In this document: in pieces, positions 37,991-46,692 of the stretch | How positions within the stretch are numbered: position 1 is the first letter of the stretch | Layout: each line of letters opens with the position of its first letter | Assembly (NCBI RefSeq): GCF_002993885.1 | Contig: NZ_CM009578.1 | Location: 2,874,009 to 2,938,008 of the forward strand | Source of the DNA: Sphingopyxis lindanitolerans | GTDB lineage: Bacteria; Pseudomonadota; Alphaproteobacteria; Sphingomonadales; Sphingomonadaceae | Length of the DNA: 64,000 bases | Direction: 5' to 3' | Made by a program: the position numbers and the translations under genes | The notes under the pieces: model-generated | Seen by the model: the letters and a program-made list of their open reading frames with translations, nothing else | Database searches by the model: none | Told to the model about the DNA's origin: nothing

Positions 37991-38239
37991 CGTCTTTATC
38001 CCACGCTGGCATGGACCTGCGCGCCGCGCAACAGCGGATCGACGAAGGGCCAACTTTATCCCTCCCTTTGAGGGAGGAAGGCGGGACGGCACGATCAATC
38101 CCGCGCTCCGCACGGTCCGCCGCAAGCCGGGCGCCGCCAAGTGCCGTTAAATTGACTTTAACGGCCTTTGTTTACAGACCGGCGGTCGAAAATATCATTC
38201 GACGGCCGGGTCGGGAGGCCCGTCGAACGGGGGTTGCTT

Positions 38240-39811
38240 TTGTTCCAGCGTCACGAACCCATCGCGGGGATGTCCGGCAATGCGGCCGCCCTGACGATGT
38301 CGCAGGCGATCGGCCTGCGGCGGGCGGACGCTGCGCCCGAACCGGCGCCGTCGTGGCGCGACCGGCTCGCGCTGCTCGATCTCGTCCCCGATCTTGGCGA
38401 CAATATCGGCTCGGGGGAATGGTGGCGCGGCCTCGCGACGCTGACTCTGCTGTGCGCCGCCGCGATTTCGACCTTCCCCGGCGTAAAGCCGCTCGAACTG
38501 CCCGCGCCGGCGCTCGATGCCGCCGATTTCACCGAAGCGCGCGCGCAGATGATCGTGCCGCTCGCATTCGGCGGCGACACCGGCCGCCACATGGCGGCGA
38601 CCGACGCGGTGCGGCCGCTCGCCCAGACCCCCGAACGGCCGCAGATCGAACTCACCGCGACGCTCGGCGCAGGCGACAGCTTTGCCCGTGTTCTCGAACG
38701 CTCGGGTGTCGGCAGCGATGATGCGCAGGCGCTCGCGAGCCAGGTGGCGAGCGCGGTGCCGCTGACCGACATCGCGCCGGGCACGCGGATCGACCTGATC
38801 CTCGGCCGCCGCGCCGCGCGCACCATGCCGCGTCCGGTCGATGCGCTTGCGATGCGCGCGCGCTTCGACCTTCGGATCGAGATGGAGCGGATCGACGGGC
38901 GGCTGGTGATGCGCCGTATCCCGATCGCGGTCGATGCGACGCCGCTGCGCATTCGCGGCCGCGTCGGCGACAGCCTCTATCGCTCGGCGCGCGCCGCGGG
39001 CGCCTCGCCTGAAACGATCCAGGCCTATCTGCGCGTGATCGGCCGCCAGCTTTCGGTCGCCAGCGATATCCGCGCGAGCGACGAGTTCGACATCATCGTC
39101 GATCATCGCCGCGCCGAAACGGGTGAGAGCGAGACGGGCAAATTGCTCTATGCCGGGCTCGTCAGGGGCGGAAAGCCCAAGCTGTCGATGATCGAATGGA
39201 ATGTCGACGGCCGTCTCCAGTGGTTCGAGGCGTCGGGCGCCGGCGAGCAGCGCAGCGGCCTGGTGCGTCCAACGAATGGCCGTATCACTTCGCCCTTCGG
39301 GATGCGCCGCCACCCGATCCTCGGCTATGTGCGGATGCATCGCGGCATCGACATGGGCGGCGGTTACGGCGGCCCCGTCTTCGCGGTCACCGACGGCGTC
39401 GTGCAGATCGCGGGCCGCACCGGCGGCTATGGCAATTATGTGAAGCTCAGTCACGGCGGCGGGCTCGGCACCGGCTATGGGCATATGAGCCGCATCGCGG
39501 TGCGTCCCGGCCAGCATGTCTCGCGCGGGCAGGTGATCGGCTATATCGGATCGAGCGGTCTTTCGACCGGCCCGCATCTTCACTATGAAGTCTATCGCAA
39601 CGGCGTCGCGATCAACCCGCTGTCGGTGGCCTTCGTCACCCGCGCCCGGCTGGAGGGCAAGGCGCTCGCCGACTTCCGCGCGCGCATCCGCCAACTCACC
39701 GCGATCACGCCCGGCGCGGCGCTCGCGCCGGTTGCGGTAAAGTCGGTCGAAGGCCCGCAGCTCGGCTCGCTTGCCGATGTGGCGTCGAAGCGCGTGGGCG
39801 AGGGGATTTGA
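38240..39811 (+). CDS. M23-family peptidoglycan endopeptidase, membrane anchored
   Basis: About 523 residues. A single membrane helix near residues 65-80 (LATLTLLCAAAISTF) is followed by a periplasmic region with OapA/LysM-like features (GDSLYRSARAAGASPETIQA) and a C-terminal M23 (LytM) domain. The zinc ligands are in MRRHPILGYVRMHRGIDMGG (His and Asp) and GPHLHYEV. It should cut peptide cross-links or activate amidases. The start is uncertain: TTG 38240 (MFQRHEP) has GGGGG at good spacing, while ATG 38270 is the alternative. Confidence 0.87.
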   Translation: MFQRHEPIAGMSGNAAALTMSQAIGLRRADAAPEPAPSWRDRLALLDLVPDLGDNIGSGEWWRGLATLTLLCAAAISTFPGVKPLELPAPALDAADFTEARAQMIVPLAFGGDTGRHMAATDAVRPLAQTPERPQIELTATLGAGDSFARVLERSGVGSDDAQALASQVASAVPLTDIAPGTRIDLILGRRAARTMPRPVDALAMRARFDLRIEMERIDGRLVMRRIPIAVDATPLRIRGRVGDSLYRSARAAGASPETIQAYLRVIGRQLSVASDIRASDEFDIIVDHRRAETGESETGKLLYAGLVRGGKPKLSMIEWNVDGRLQWFEASGAGEQRSGLVRPTNGRITSPFGMRRHPILGYVRMHRGIDMGGGYGGPVFAVTDGVVQIAGRTGGYGNYVKLSHGGGLGTGYGHMSRIAVRPGQHVSRGQVIGYIGSSGLSTGPHLHYEVYRNGVAINPLSVAFVTRARLEGKALADFRARIRQLTAITPGAALAPVAVKSVEGPQLGSLADVASKRVGEGI

Positions 39812-39840
39812 CGGTTCCGTTTAAAGGACTCCTCTAAATT

Positions 39841-39921
39841 CCGTTCGTGTCGAGCGAAGTCGAGACACCCCAAGCGCAACGCCGAACCCATTGGCATCTC
39901 GACTTCGCTCGATGCGAACGG
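39841..39921. repeat. Palindromic repeat, TCGAGCGAAGTCGAGA family
   Basis: CCGTTCGTGTCGAGCGAAGT (left, from 39841) and ACTTCGCTCGATGCGAACGG (right, ending 39921) are inverted copies about 25 bases apart. This separates the M23 gene from hemB and excludes the longer hemB start. Confidence 0.85.
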
Positions 39922-39989
39922 ACAATGTGCTGCCCTTGGGCGGCCAATATCCATTTGCCCTCGCGTATCGCGCCGCTATGCACACGGGC

Positions 39990-40988
39990 ATGACTCACGC
40001 CCCCTTTCCCGACCTGCGCCTGCGCCGCAGCCGCCGCACCGGCTGGAGCCGCGCGATGGTGCGCGAGCATCATCTGACCCCGTCGAACCTGATCTGGCCG
40101 CTGTTCGTCTGCGCGGGATCGGGGAGCGAAGAACCGATCGCGAGCCTGCCCGGCGTATCGCGCTGGTCGGTCGACCTGCTCGTCGAGCGCGCGAAGGACG
40201 CGGTGGCGGCGGGCATCCCCTGCCTCGCGCTCTTTCCCTATACCGAGGCGGGGCGCCGCAGCGAGGATGGCGCCGAGGCGCTCAATCCCGATAATCTGAT
40301 GTGCCGCGCCACCGCGGCGATCAAGCAGGCGCTCGGCGACGACATCGGCGTCCTCACCGACGTCGCGCTCGACCCCTATACCAGCCACGGGCAGGACGGG
40401 CTGGTCGACGAGGCGGGCTATGTCCTCAACGACGAGACGGTCGAGGTGCTGGTGGGTCAGGCGCTCAATCAGGCGCGCGCGGGCGCCGACATCATCGCGC
40501 CGAGCGACATGATGGACGGCCGCGTCGGCGCGATCCGCGAGGCGCTGGAGATCGAGGGCTTCGGTCAGGTCCAGATCATGAGCTATGCCGCCAAATATGC
40601 CTCGGCCTTCTATGGCCCGTTCCGCGACGCAGTCGGCTCGCGCGGGCTGTTGAAAGGCAACAAGAAAACCTATCAGATGGACCCCGCCAATGTCGAAGAG
40701 GCGCTGCGCGAGGTCGAGGCGGATCTCGCCGAGGGCGCCGACAGCGTGATGGTCAAGCCGGGGCTTCCCTATCTCGACGTGGTGCGCGCGGTGAAGGATC
40801 ATTTCGCGGTGCCGGTCTACGCCTATCAGGTGTCGGGCGAATATGCGATGATCGAGGCGGCGGCGGCGGCCGGTGCGGGCGACCGCGACGCGCTCGTCCT
40901 CGAAACCCTGCTTGCCTTCCGCCGCGCCGGTGCCTCGGGAGTGCTCACCTATCACGCGCTCCATGCGGCCCGGCTGCTGAACGGCTAA
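39990..40988 (+). CDS. hemB: Delta-aminolevulinic acid dehydratase (porphobilinogen synthase)
   Basis: A 332-residue HemB that joins two 5-aminolevulinates to porphobilinogen in heme synthesis. Schiff-base lysines lie in SYAAKYASAFYGPF and VMVKPGLPYLD. The cysteine-rich zinc loop is replaced by an Asp/Ala type (LTDVALDPYTSHGQDG), so a magnesium-dependent form is expected. The start is taken at 39990; 39978 is possible, and anything earlier enters the repeat. Its TAA overlaps the next gene's ATG by one base (TAATG). Confidence 0.95.
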   Translation: MTHAPFPDLRLRRSRRTGWSRAMVREHHLTPSNLIWPLFVCAGSGSEEPIASLPGVSRWSVDLLVERAKDAVAAGIPCLALFPYTEAGRRSEDGAEALNPDNLMCRATAAIKQALGDDIGVLTDVALDPYTSHGQDGLVDEAGYVLNDETVEVLVGQALNQARAGADIIAPSDMMDGRVGAIREALEIEGFGQVQIMSYAAKYASAFYGPFRDAVGSRGLLKGNKKTYQMDPANVEEALREVEADLAEGADSVMVKPGLPYLDVVRAVKDHFAVPVYAYQVSGEYAMIEAAAAAGAGDRDALVLETLLAFRRAGASGVLTYHALHAARLLNG

Positions 40989-43240
40989 TGGCGTCAACCC
41001 CGCGGCGCTGGCTGTTCGTGCTGACGATCCTCGTCGGCAGCTTCCTGTTGTTCCAGGTCCAGCCGATGGTCGCGCGCATGGTGTTGCCGCGCCTCGGCGG
41101 CGCGCCCGCCGTGTGGAACAGCGCGATGCTCGTCTATCAGGCGCTGCTGCTCGGCGGCTATGCCTATGCGCATTGGCTCGGCCGGTTCGAGGTGCGGCGC
41201 CAGGCGATGATCCACGTCGCGCTGCTGCTCGCCGCGGTGCTGTGGCTGCCGATCGGCATCGCCAATATCGCGCCGCCCGCGCCGGGGCAGGAGGCATTGT
41301 GGGTGCCGTTGCTGCTGCTCGCCTCGATCGGGCCGGTCTTTTTCGCGGTGTCGGCGCAGGCGCCGCTGATGCAGCGCTGGTTCGCCGCCGACACCCGCGC
41401 GGGCGATCCCTATTATCTCTATGCCGCCTCGAACCTCGGCAGCTTTGCCGGGCTGATCAGCTATCCGGCGCTCGTCGAGCCGGCGATGCCGCTCGCGACG
41501 CAAAGCTGGGGTTGGAGCGCGGGCTATGGCCTGCTCGTGTTGCTCGTCGCGGCGAGCGCGGCGGCGCGCTGGCACGCCCATGCCGCGCCCGAGCAAATCA
41601 GCGCCGAGCCGCCGCCGTCGCGCCGCCGCCAGTTGCACTGGCTGCTGCTCGCGGCGGTGCCGTCGGGGCTGATGCTGTCGACGACGACGCATCTCACCAC
41701 CGATATCGTCGCGATGCCCTTGCTGTGGGTGCTGCCGCTCGGCCTCTATCTTTTGAGCTTCGTCATCGCCTTTTCGACCGCCGAGCGGTTGACCCAGGTC
41801 TTCACCACCATCGCCCCGGCGGTGCTGCTGTCGGTCGGCGGTCTGTCGCTGCTCAGCACCGGCGGCGGGACGATGCTCGTCGCGATCGCCGCGCTCGCGA
41901 TGCTGTTCGTCGTCGCGACCGCGCTCCACGGCTATCTTTATCATCTGCGGCCCGCGCCGGGGCATCTGACGCTCTTCTATCTCGTCATGTCGGCGGGCGG
42001 AGTGCTCGGCGGGCTGTTCGCCGCGCTGATCGCGCCGCTGATATTCGACTGGGTTTACGAGCATCCGCTGCTCGTCCTCGCGGCGGCGATGCTGCTGCCG
42101 CTTCCGGCGCTGTTGCCATGGGATAGATGGCTGAAGCTGTCGCCGCGCCGGGCGCGGGTCGTCGTTGCCTTGCTGGTCGCGGTCGCGATCTTCGCCTGCT
42201 GGAAGATGGCGGGCGAATGGGCGGGCCGCATCGAGGGACAGGTCGCGGCCTGGGCCGTCATCATTTTCGTCATCGGCCTGCTCGTCATCGGCTGGCGCTG
42301 GGCCTTTGTGGCCGTCCTAGCCTTGCTGATGCTCGGCATCGGCGGGTGGAGCACGCTTCAGGAAAGCTTCACCGGCGACCGCGTCCGCAGCTATTTCGGT
42401 GTCTATACGGTGACCGACTACCCGGACGAGCATCAGCGCCGCCTCGCTCACGGCACCACGCTGCACGGGTTGCAGCGCACCGATGCGCCGCATCAGTTCG
42501 AACCGACCACCTATTATGGCCACCAGTCGGGGGTCGGCCTGGCGCTCGACAAGGCCGAAGCGCTCGCCGGGCCGAACGCCGCGGTCGGGCTCGTTGGTCT
42601 CGGCGCGGGAACCTTGTCCTGCTATCGTCGGCCGGGACAGCGCTGGACGATCTTCGAGATCGACCCCGCGATGGCCCGCATCGCGCGCGATCCGTCGAAG
42701 TTCACGTTCCTCGATCATTGCGCGCCCGACGCGCCGATCGTGATCGGCGACGCGCGCCTGCAGATCGCCAAGCTGCCGCCGGCGCAGTTCGACATATTGG
42801 TGATCGACGCCTTTTCGTCCGATGCGATCCCGCTGCATCTGCTGACCGCCGAAGCGATCGGAATCTATGCGCGCGCGCTGAGACCGGGCGGCATCCTGCT
42901 GATCCATATCTCGAACCGCTTCTTCGCGCTCGAACCCGTGCTGTCGGCCGAGGCAAAGGCGCGCGGCTGGGCGGCGGCGATCCGCATCGACTCGCGGCCC
43001 GACGAGGCCGATGACCATGCCATCGTCGGCGGATTGACCGGGTCCAACTGGGTGGCGCTGACGGCGACGTCCGAACGCCTGCGGCAATTGACGGGTGACT
43101 TGAAACCGCGCGAGGATGCGCCGGGCGACGGCGTCTGGGTGCCGCTTCAGCAGCGCCCGGGTTTCGAGCGCTGGACCGACGATTATGCCTCGACTCTTCC
43201 CGTGCTCCTGTGGGGCCATCTGATCGGACAAAGCAAATGA
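40988..43240 (+). CDS. Fused MFS-like membrane / spermidine-synthase-like protein
   Basis: A 750-residue protein. About residues 5-460 contain many membrane helices of the transporter-like part. The soluble C-terminal domain (about 500-700) is spermidine-synthase-like, with the SAM-binding loop GLVGLGAGTLSCY, acidic FEIDP and the DILVIDAFSSDAIPLHLLT segment. The family is widespread but its reaction is unproven; release of a polyamine or related product through the membrane part is a guess. Overlap with hemB (1 base) and the carbonic anhydrase gene (4 bases) indicates one operon. Confidence 0.85.
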   Translation: MASTPRRWLFVLTILVGSFLLFQVQPMVARMVLPRLGGAPAVWNSAMLVYQALLLGGYAYAHWLGRFEVRRQAMIHVALLLAAVLWLPIGIANIAPPAPGQEALWVPLLLLASIGPVFFAVSAQAPLMQRWFAADTRAGDPYYLYAASNLGSFAGLISYPALVEPAMPLATQSWGWSAGYGLLVLLVAASAAARWHAHAAPEQISAEPPPSRRRQLHWLLLAAVPSGLMLSTTTHLTTDIVAMPLLWVLPLGLYLLSFVIAFSTAERLTQVFTTIAPAVLLSVGGLSLLSTGGGTMLVAIAALAMLFVVATALHGYLYHLRPAPGHLTLFYLVMSAGGVLGGLFAALIAPLIFDWVYEHPLLVLAAAMLLPLPALLPWDRWLKLSPRRARVVVALLVAVAIFACWKMAGEWAGRIEGQVAAWAVIIFVIGLLVIGWRWAFVAVLALLMLGIGGWSTLQESFTGDRVRSYFGVYTVTDYPDEHQRRLAHGTTLHGLQRTDAPHQFEPTTYYGHQSGVGLALDKAEALAGPNAAVGLVGLGAGTLSCYRRPGQRWTIFEIDPAMARIARDPSKFTFLDHCAPDAPIVIGDARLQIAKLPPAQFDILVIDAFSSDAIPLHLLTAEAIGIYARALRPGGILLIHISNRFFALEPVLSAEAKARGWAAAIRIDSRPDEADDHAIVGGLTGSNWVALTATSERLRQLTGDLKPREDAPGDGVWVPLQQRPGFERWTDDYASTLPVLLWGHLIGQSK

Positions 43241-43791
43241 CCTATAAGGATGTCAGCATCATCGCGGTGAACGGCAAGGCGCCGCGGATCGACCCTAGCG
43301 CCTTCATCGCGCCGGGGTGCCGGATCATCGGCGACGTGACGATCGGGCCCGACGTCAGCATCTGGTATAATTGCGTGCTGCGCGCCGACGTCAGCCGCAT
43401 CGTTGTCGGCGCGCGGTCGAACATCCAGGACGGCAGCATCGTCCATTGCGACGGCCCGATGCCGCACCGGCCCGAAGGCTTTCCGACGCTCATCGGCGAG
43501 GATGTGCTGGTCGGCCATATGGCGATGGTCCACGGCTGCACGCTGGCCGACCGCGCTTTCGTGGGGCTGAAGGCGACGGTGATGAACGGCTGCCGCATCG
43601 GCAGCGACGCGATGCTCGCCGCGGGCGCGCTGCTGACCGAGAATAAGGAGATTCCGTCGCGCGAACTATGGGCGGGCGCCCCCGCGCGGCGCGTGCGCGA
43701 CATCGACGAGGGGCAGGCGGCGGGAATGCAACTCGGCGTCCAGCATTATGTGCTGAACGGCCGCATGCACAAGGCGGCGGTGGAGGGCTGA
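43237..43791 (+). CDS. Gamma-class carbonic anhydrase family protein
   Basis: A 184-residue left-handed beta-helix protein built from hexapeptide repeats (for example VTIGPDVSIWYN, VVGARSNIQDGS). Zinc-ligand histidines appear in SIVHCDGP and VGHMAMVHGC, the pattern of gamma-carbonic anhydrases such as YrdA/CaiE-type proteins. It may hydrate CO2 or act as an acyltransferase-like relative. The start at 43237 overlaps the previous stop by 4 bases (ATGA). Confidence 0.88.
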   Translation: MTYKDVSIIAVNGKAPRIDPSAFIAPGCRIIGDVTIGPDVSIWYNCVLRADVSRIVVGARSNIQDGSIVHCDGPMPHRPEGFPTLIGEDVLVGHMAMVHGCTLADRAFVGLKATVMNGCRIGSDAMLAAGALLTENKEIPSRELWAGAPARRVRDIDEGQAAGMQLGVQHYVLNGRMHKAAVEG

Positions 43792-43795
43792 ACCT

Positions 43796-43823
43796 TCTCC
43801 CCTCCCGCAGGCGGGAGGGGAGA
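43796..43823. terminator. Hairpin between convergent carbonic anhydrase gene and yciB
   Basis: TCTCCCCTCCCGC and GCGGGAGGGGAGA are perfect inverted arms with AG between them. They start 4 bases after one stop codon and touch the other. The plus strand continues TCAATTTTCTT, a weak T-run. Confidence 0.65.
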
Positions 43824-44480
43824 TCAATTTTCTTCCGGCACCGCGAGGCCGTTCTTCAGCATCACCGGCACCTGCGTCAGCGTGAAGAGGAAGGAGAGGG
43901 CGGTGACGCCCCAGACCTTGATCGTCAGCCATGTGTCGAAGCTCATCCGCCCGGCCTGGATCAGTTCGTACATGATGTGGTTGGCGATGCCGAGCGCGGC
44001 GAAAAACAGCCCCCAGTTGCGCGACAGCGCCAGCCAGCCCCTGTCGGTCAGTCCGTCGAGCGCCGATTGCAGCAGATATTTGAGCATCGGCCGCTTCAGC
44101 GCCCAGCCGCCGAGCAGCAGCGCGGCGAAGGCGGCGTAGATGATCGTCGGCTTCATCACGATGAAGCGTTCGTCGTGGAACCAGACGGTCAGCGCGCCGA
44201 AGCCGAGGACGAGGATGCCCGACATCCACAGCATCGGTGAAATCCGCCCGAGCTTCCATTTCGACACGATCATCGCGATGACGATCGCGACCATGAAGGC
44301 GAGCGTGCCCTTGATCGCGCCGGTCGTCGCGGCAAAGGCGCCGCTGCCGCCCGAGGAAAGCTTATAGGTCAGGAAGAAGATCAGCAGCGGGCCGAAATCG
44401 ATCGCGAAATTCAGCCAGCCATGTTTGGCGGGCGGCGGCGCGGGGACGGCCTCGGGGCCGGTGGGAAGCAGGTCGCTCAT
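43824..44480 (-). CDS. yciB: Inner membrane septation protein A family (YciB/IspZ)
   Basis: A 218-residue protein with about five or six membrane helices (for example FAIDFGPLLIFFLTYKL, TIIYAAFAALLLGGW). The family segment SRNWGLFFAALGIANHIMYE precedes a C-terminal membrane pair. YciB affects cell-envelope integrity and division in other bacteria. Its start overlaps the ftsY stop by 4 bases. Confidence 0.9.
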   Translation of the reverse strand: MSDLLPTGPEAVPAPPPAKHGWLNFAIDFGPLLIFFLTYKLSSGGSGAFAATTGAIKGTLAFMVAIVIAMIVSKWKLGRISPMLWMSGILVLGFGALTVWFHDERFIVMKPTIIYAAFAALLLGGWALKRPMLKYLLQSALDGLTDRGWLALSRNWGLFFAALGIANHIMYELIQAGRMSFDTWLTIKVWGVTALSFLFTLTQVPVMLKNGLAVPEEN

Positions 44481-45403
44481 CGAATGTTTCCGGCTATGAT
44501 GCCCGCGATCTCGTCGGCGTCGAAGGGGCGAAGGTCGCCCAACGTCTCGCCGATGCCGATCGCGTGGATGGGAAGGCCATGGCGCTCGGCCGCGGCGACG
44601 AGGACGCCGCCGCGGGCGGTGCCGTCGAGTTTGGTCATGACGAGGCCGGTGACCCCGGCGACTTCGCGGAACACGTCGATCTGCGACAGCGCATTCTGTC
44701 CGGTCGTCGCGTCGAGGACGAGCACCACGTCGTGCGGCGCCGCGGGGTTGAGGCGGCCGAGGACGCGCTTGATCTTGGCCAGCTCGTCCATCAGTTCGCG
44801 CTTGTTCTGGAGCCGCCCGGCGGTGTCGACGATCAGCACGTCGATGCCGGTCGCGGTCGCCTGTTTGACTGCGTCGAACACGATCCCGGCGCTGTCGCCG
44901 CCTTCGGGCCCCGCCATGATCGGCACGCCCAGCCGTTCGGCCCAGATCTTGAGCTGGCCGATCGCGGCGGCGCGGAAGGTGTCGCCCGCGACCAGCATCA
45001 CGCCATAATCCTGTTCCTGGAACAGGTGCGCCAGCTTGGCGATGGTGGTGGTCTTGCCCGATCCGTTGACCCCGATCACCAATATCACCTGCGGACGCGG
45101 AAAGGCATCGATCTCGAGCGGTTCGGCGACGGGGCGCAGCACCGCGGCGATTTCCTCGGCGACGAGCAAGCGCAACTCGTCGATGCCGTTCGCGGCGATG
45201 TCGCGGCGCTGGGACAGGCGGTCGCGGATGCGCGCGGCCATCACCGGGCCAAGGTCGGCGGTGATCAGCGCTTCCTCGATCCGGTCGAGATCGGCGTCGT
45301 CGAGTCGCGACTTGCCGGTGAGCCCCGACAGATTCTCGCCGAGCCGTTCCGACGTGCGCTTGAGGCCGCCGAGCAGCCGTTCGCTCCAGCTGACGCCGCT
45401 CAT
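44477..45403 (-). CDS. ftsY: Signal recognition particle receptor FtsY
   Basis: A 308-residue SRP GTPase with a short N-terminus rather than the long acidic A domain of E. coli. NG-domain motifs: G1 GVNGSGKTTT, DTFRAAA, VDTAGR, TKLDGTARGG and GIGETLGDL. It docks ribosome-SRP complexes at the inner membrane with Ffh, encoded at 49462. It is part of the chain dapF-mtaB-ftsY-yciB with 4-base ATGA overlaps at each join. Confidence 0.97.
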   Translation of the reverse strand: MSGVSWSERLLGGLKRTSERLGENLSGLTGKSRLDDADLDRIEEALITADLGPVMAARIRDRLSQRRDIAANGIDELRLLVAEEIAAVLRPVAEPLEIDAFPRPQVILVIGVNGSGKTTTIAKLAHLFQEQDYGVMLVAGDTFRAAAIGQLKIWAERLGVPIMAGPEGGDSAGIVFDAVKQATATGIDVLIVDTAGRLQNKRELMDELAKIKRVLGRLNPAAPHDVVLVLDATTGQNALSQIDVFREVAGVTGLVMTKLDGTARGGVLVAAAERHGLPIHAIGIGETLGDLRPFDADEIAGIIAGNIR

Positions 45404-46692
45404 GCCGCGATCATCCGATCGCCGTCGCGGCCGATCAAGCGAACCGGAACGATGCTGCCGGGTTCGGCGGGTGCGATCCGTGTCAGCGGCGCGAAATTTT
45501 CCGCATGGCCGGTCAGGCCGTCGCGCTCGACGAGCATCGCGGCGCGGCTTCCCACCTGCGCATCGAGCCAGCTTTGGCGGCGCGCTGCATTGGCCTCGCG
45601 CAACATCGCGGCGCGGGTCCGCGCGACGGCGCGGCCGACCTGCGGCATGCGCGCGGCGGGGGTTCCGGCGCGCGGGCTGTAAGGAAAGATATGGCCGAAG
45701 ACGATGTCGCAATCGTCGATCAGGGCCAGCGAATTGGCAAACATGGTCTCATCCTCGGTGGGAAATCCGGCGATCAGGTCGGCGCCGATCGCGAGTCCGG
45801 GTCGCGCGGCCTTCAGTCGTTCGGTCAGGCGGACGGCGTCGGCGCGGCGGTGGCGGCGCTTCATGCGCGCGAGGATCATGTCGTCGCCCGCCTGCAGCGA
45901 AAGGTGGACATGCGGCATCACGCGCGCTTCCTGGGTCAGCAGCGCGAACAGGGCGTCGTCGATGCGGCCGGGGTCGAGCGACGAGAGGCGCAGGCGCTCG
46001 ATCGGCAGCGCGAGCAGCGCCTCGACCAGCGCGGCGAGGCTTGTCCCGCTGTCGTCGCCATAGCTGGCGAGATCGACCCCGGTCAGGATGATTTCGCGCT
46101 GGCCGCGGTCGATCGCGGTGCGCGCGGCGCCCAGCACCGCTTCGATGGTGGCGGAACGCGCCGTCCCGCGCGCCATCACCGTCGCGCAGAAGGTGCAGCT
46201 ATGCGAGCAGCCGGTCTGCACGCCGAGGAAGGCGCGGGCGTGGTCGGCGCCCGAGAGGGCGGGGGTGTAAGAAGAGGAAGAACGGCCCTTCGACAAGCTC
46301 AGGGCGAACGGGTCAGGGAGGGAGTGTTCCTCTATTCCCGTTCGTGCTGAGCTTGTCGAAGCACCGTCCCTTTCTTCGGCACGATAACTCCCGGCCAGCC
46401 CCTTCGCATCATTCGCCACCACTCGCGCACCCATCGCCGCGAAGCGCTCGGCTTCCAGCTCCGCCGCGCAGCCGGTCACCACGACGTCGGCCCCCGGCCG
46501 CTCGCGCAAGCTCCGGCGCACCGCCTGGCGGGCCTGCCGCACGGCTTCGTCGGTCACCGCGCAGCTATTGAAGACGATCGTATCACGCGCCCCGGCTTCG
46601 CGAACCGCGGCGCGGACCGCCTCGCCCTCGGCGATATTGAGTCGGCAGCCGAAATTGACGACCGCTTGCCGGTCGGCGACGAGAGGGTTCAT
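45400..46692 (-). CDS. mtaB: tRNA t6A37 methylthiotransferase MtaB, with palindromic insert
   Basis: A 430-residue radical-SAM methylthiotransferase that makes ms2t6A37 in tRNA. N-terminal cluster cysteines lie in NFGCRLN, NSCAVT and VTGCAAE; the radical-SAM motif is GCSHSCTFC (CxxxCxxC). The C-terminal part continues to a TRAM-like end. Between the two domains about 35 residues (roughly 107-142, DGASTSSARTGIEEH and DPFALSLSKGRSSSS) are encoded by a palindromic repeat element inserted in frame. Reading frame and motifs are intact. It overlaps both neighbours by 4 bases. Confidence 0.92.
   Translation of the reverse strand: MNPLVADRQAVVNFGCRLNIAEGEAVRAAVREAGARDTIVFNSCAVTDEAVRQARQAVRRSLRERPGADVVVTGCAAELEAERFAAMGARVVANDAKGLAGSYRAEERDGASTSSARTGIEEHSLPDPFALSLSKGRSSSSYTPALSGADHARAFLGVQTGCSHSCTFCATVMARGTARSATIEAVLGAARTAIDRGQREIILTGVDLASYGDDSGTSLAALVEALLALPIERLRLSSLDPGRIDDALFALLTQEARVMPHVHLSLQAGDDMILARMKRRHRRADAVRLTERLKAARPGLAIGADLIAGFPTEDETMFANSLALIDDCDIVFGHIFPYSPRAGTPAARMPQVGRAVARTRAAMLREANAARRQSWLDAQVGSRAAMLVERDGLTGHAENFAPLTRIAPAEPGSIVPVRLIGRDGDRMIAA
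46283..46366. repeat. Palindromic element inside the mtaB coding sequence
   Basis: Two 30-base inverted arms (left 46283-46312, right 46337-46366) with cores CTTCGACAAGCTCAG and CTGAGCTTGTCGAAG enclose 24 bases. It is read through in frame by mtaB, giving the stretch FALSLSKGRSSSS. The same family lies between dnaK and dnaJ. Confidence 0.9.

Noticed and set aside
35063..38071. 1002-codon open frame opposite the SUV3-like helicase and S4 gene
   Set aside because: Arg-rich, low-complexity antisense translation; the minus strand carries complete helicase motifs and a coupled S4 gene.
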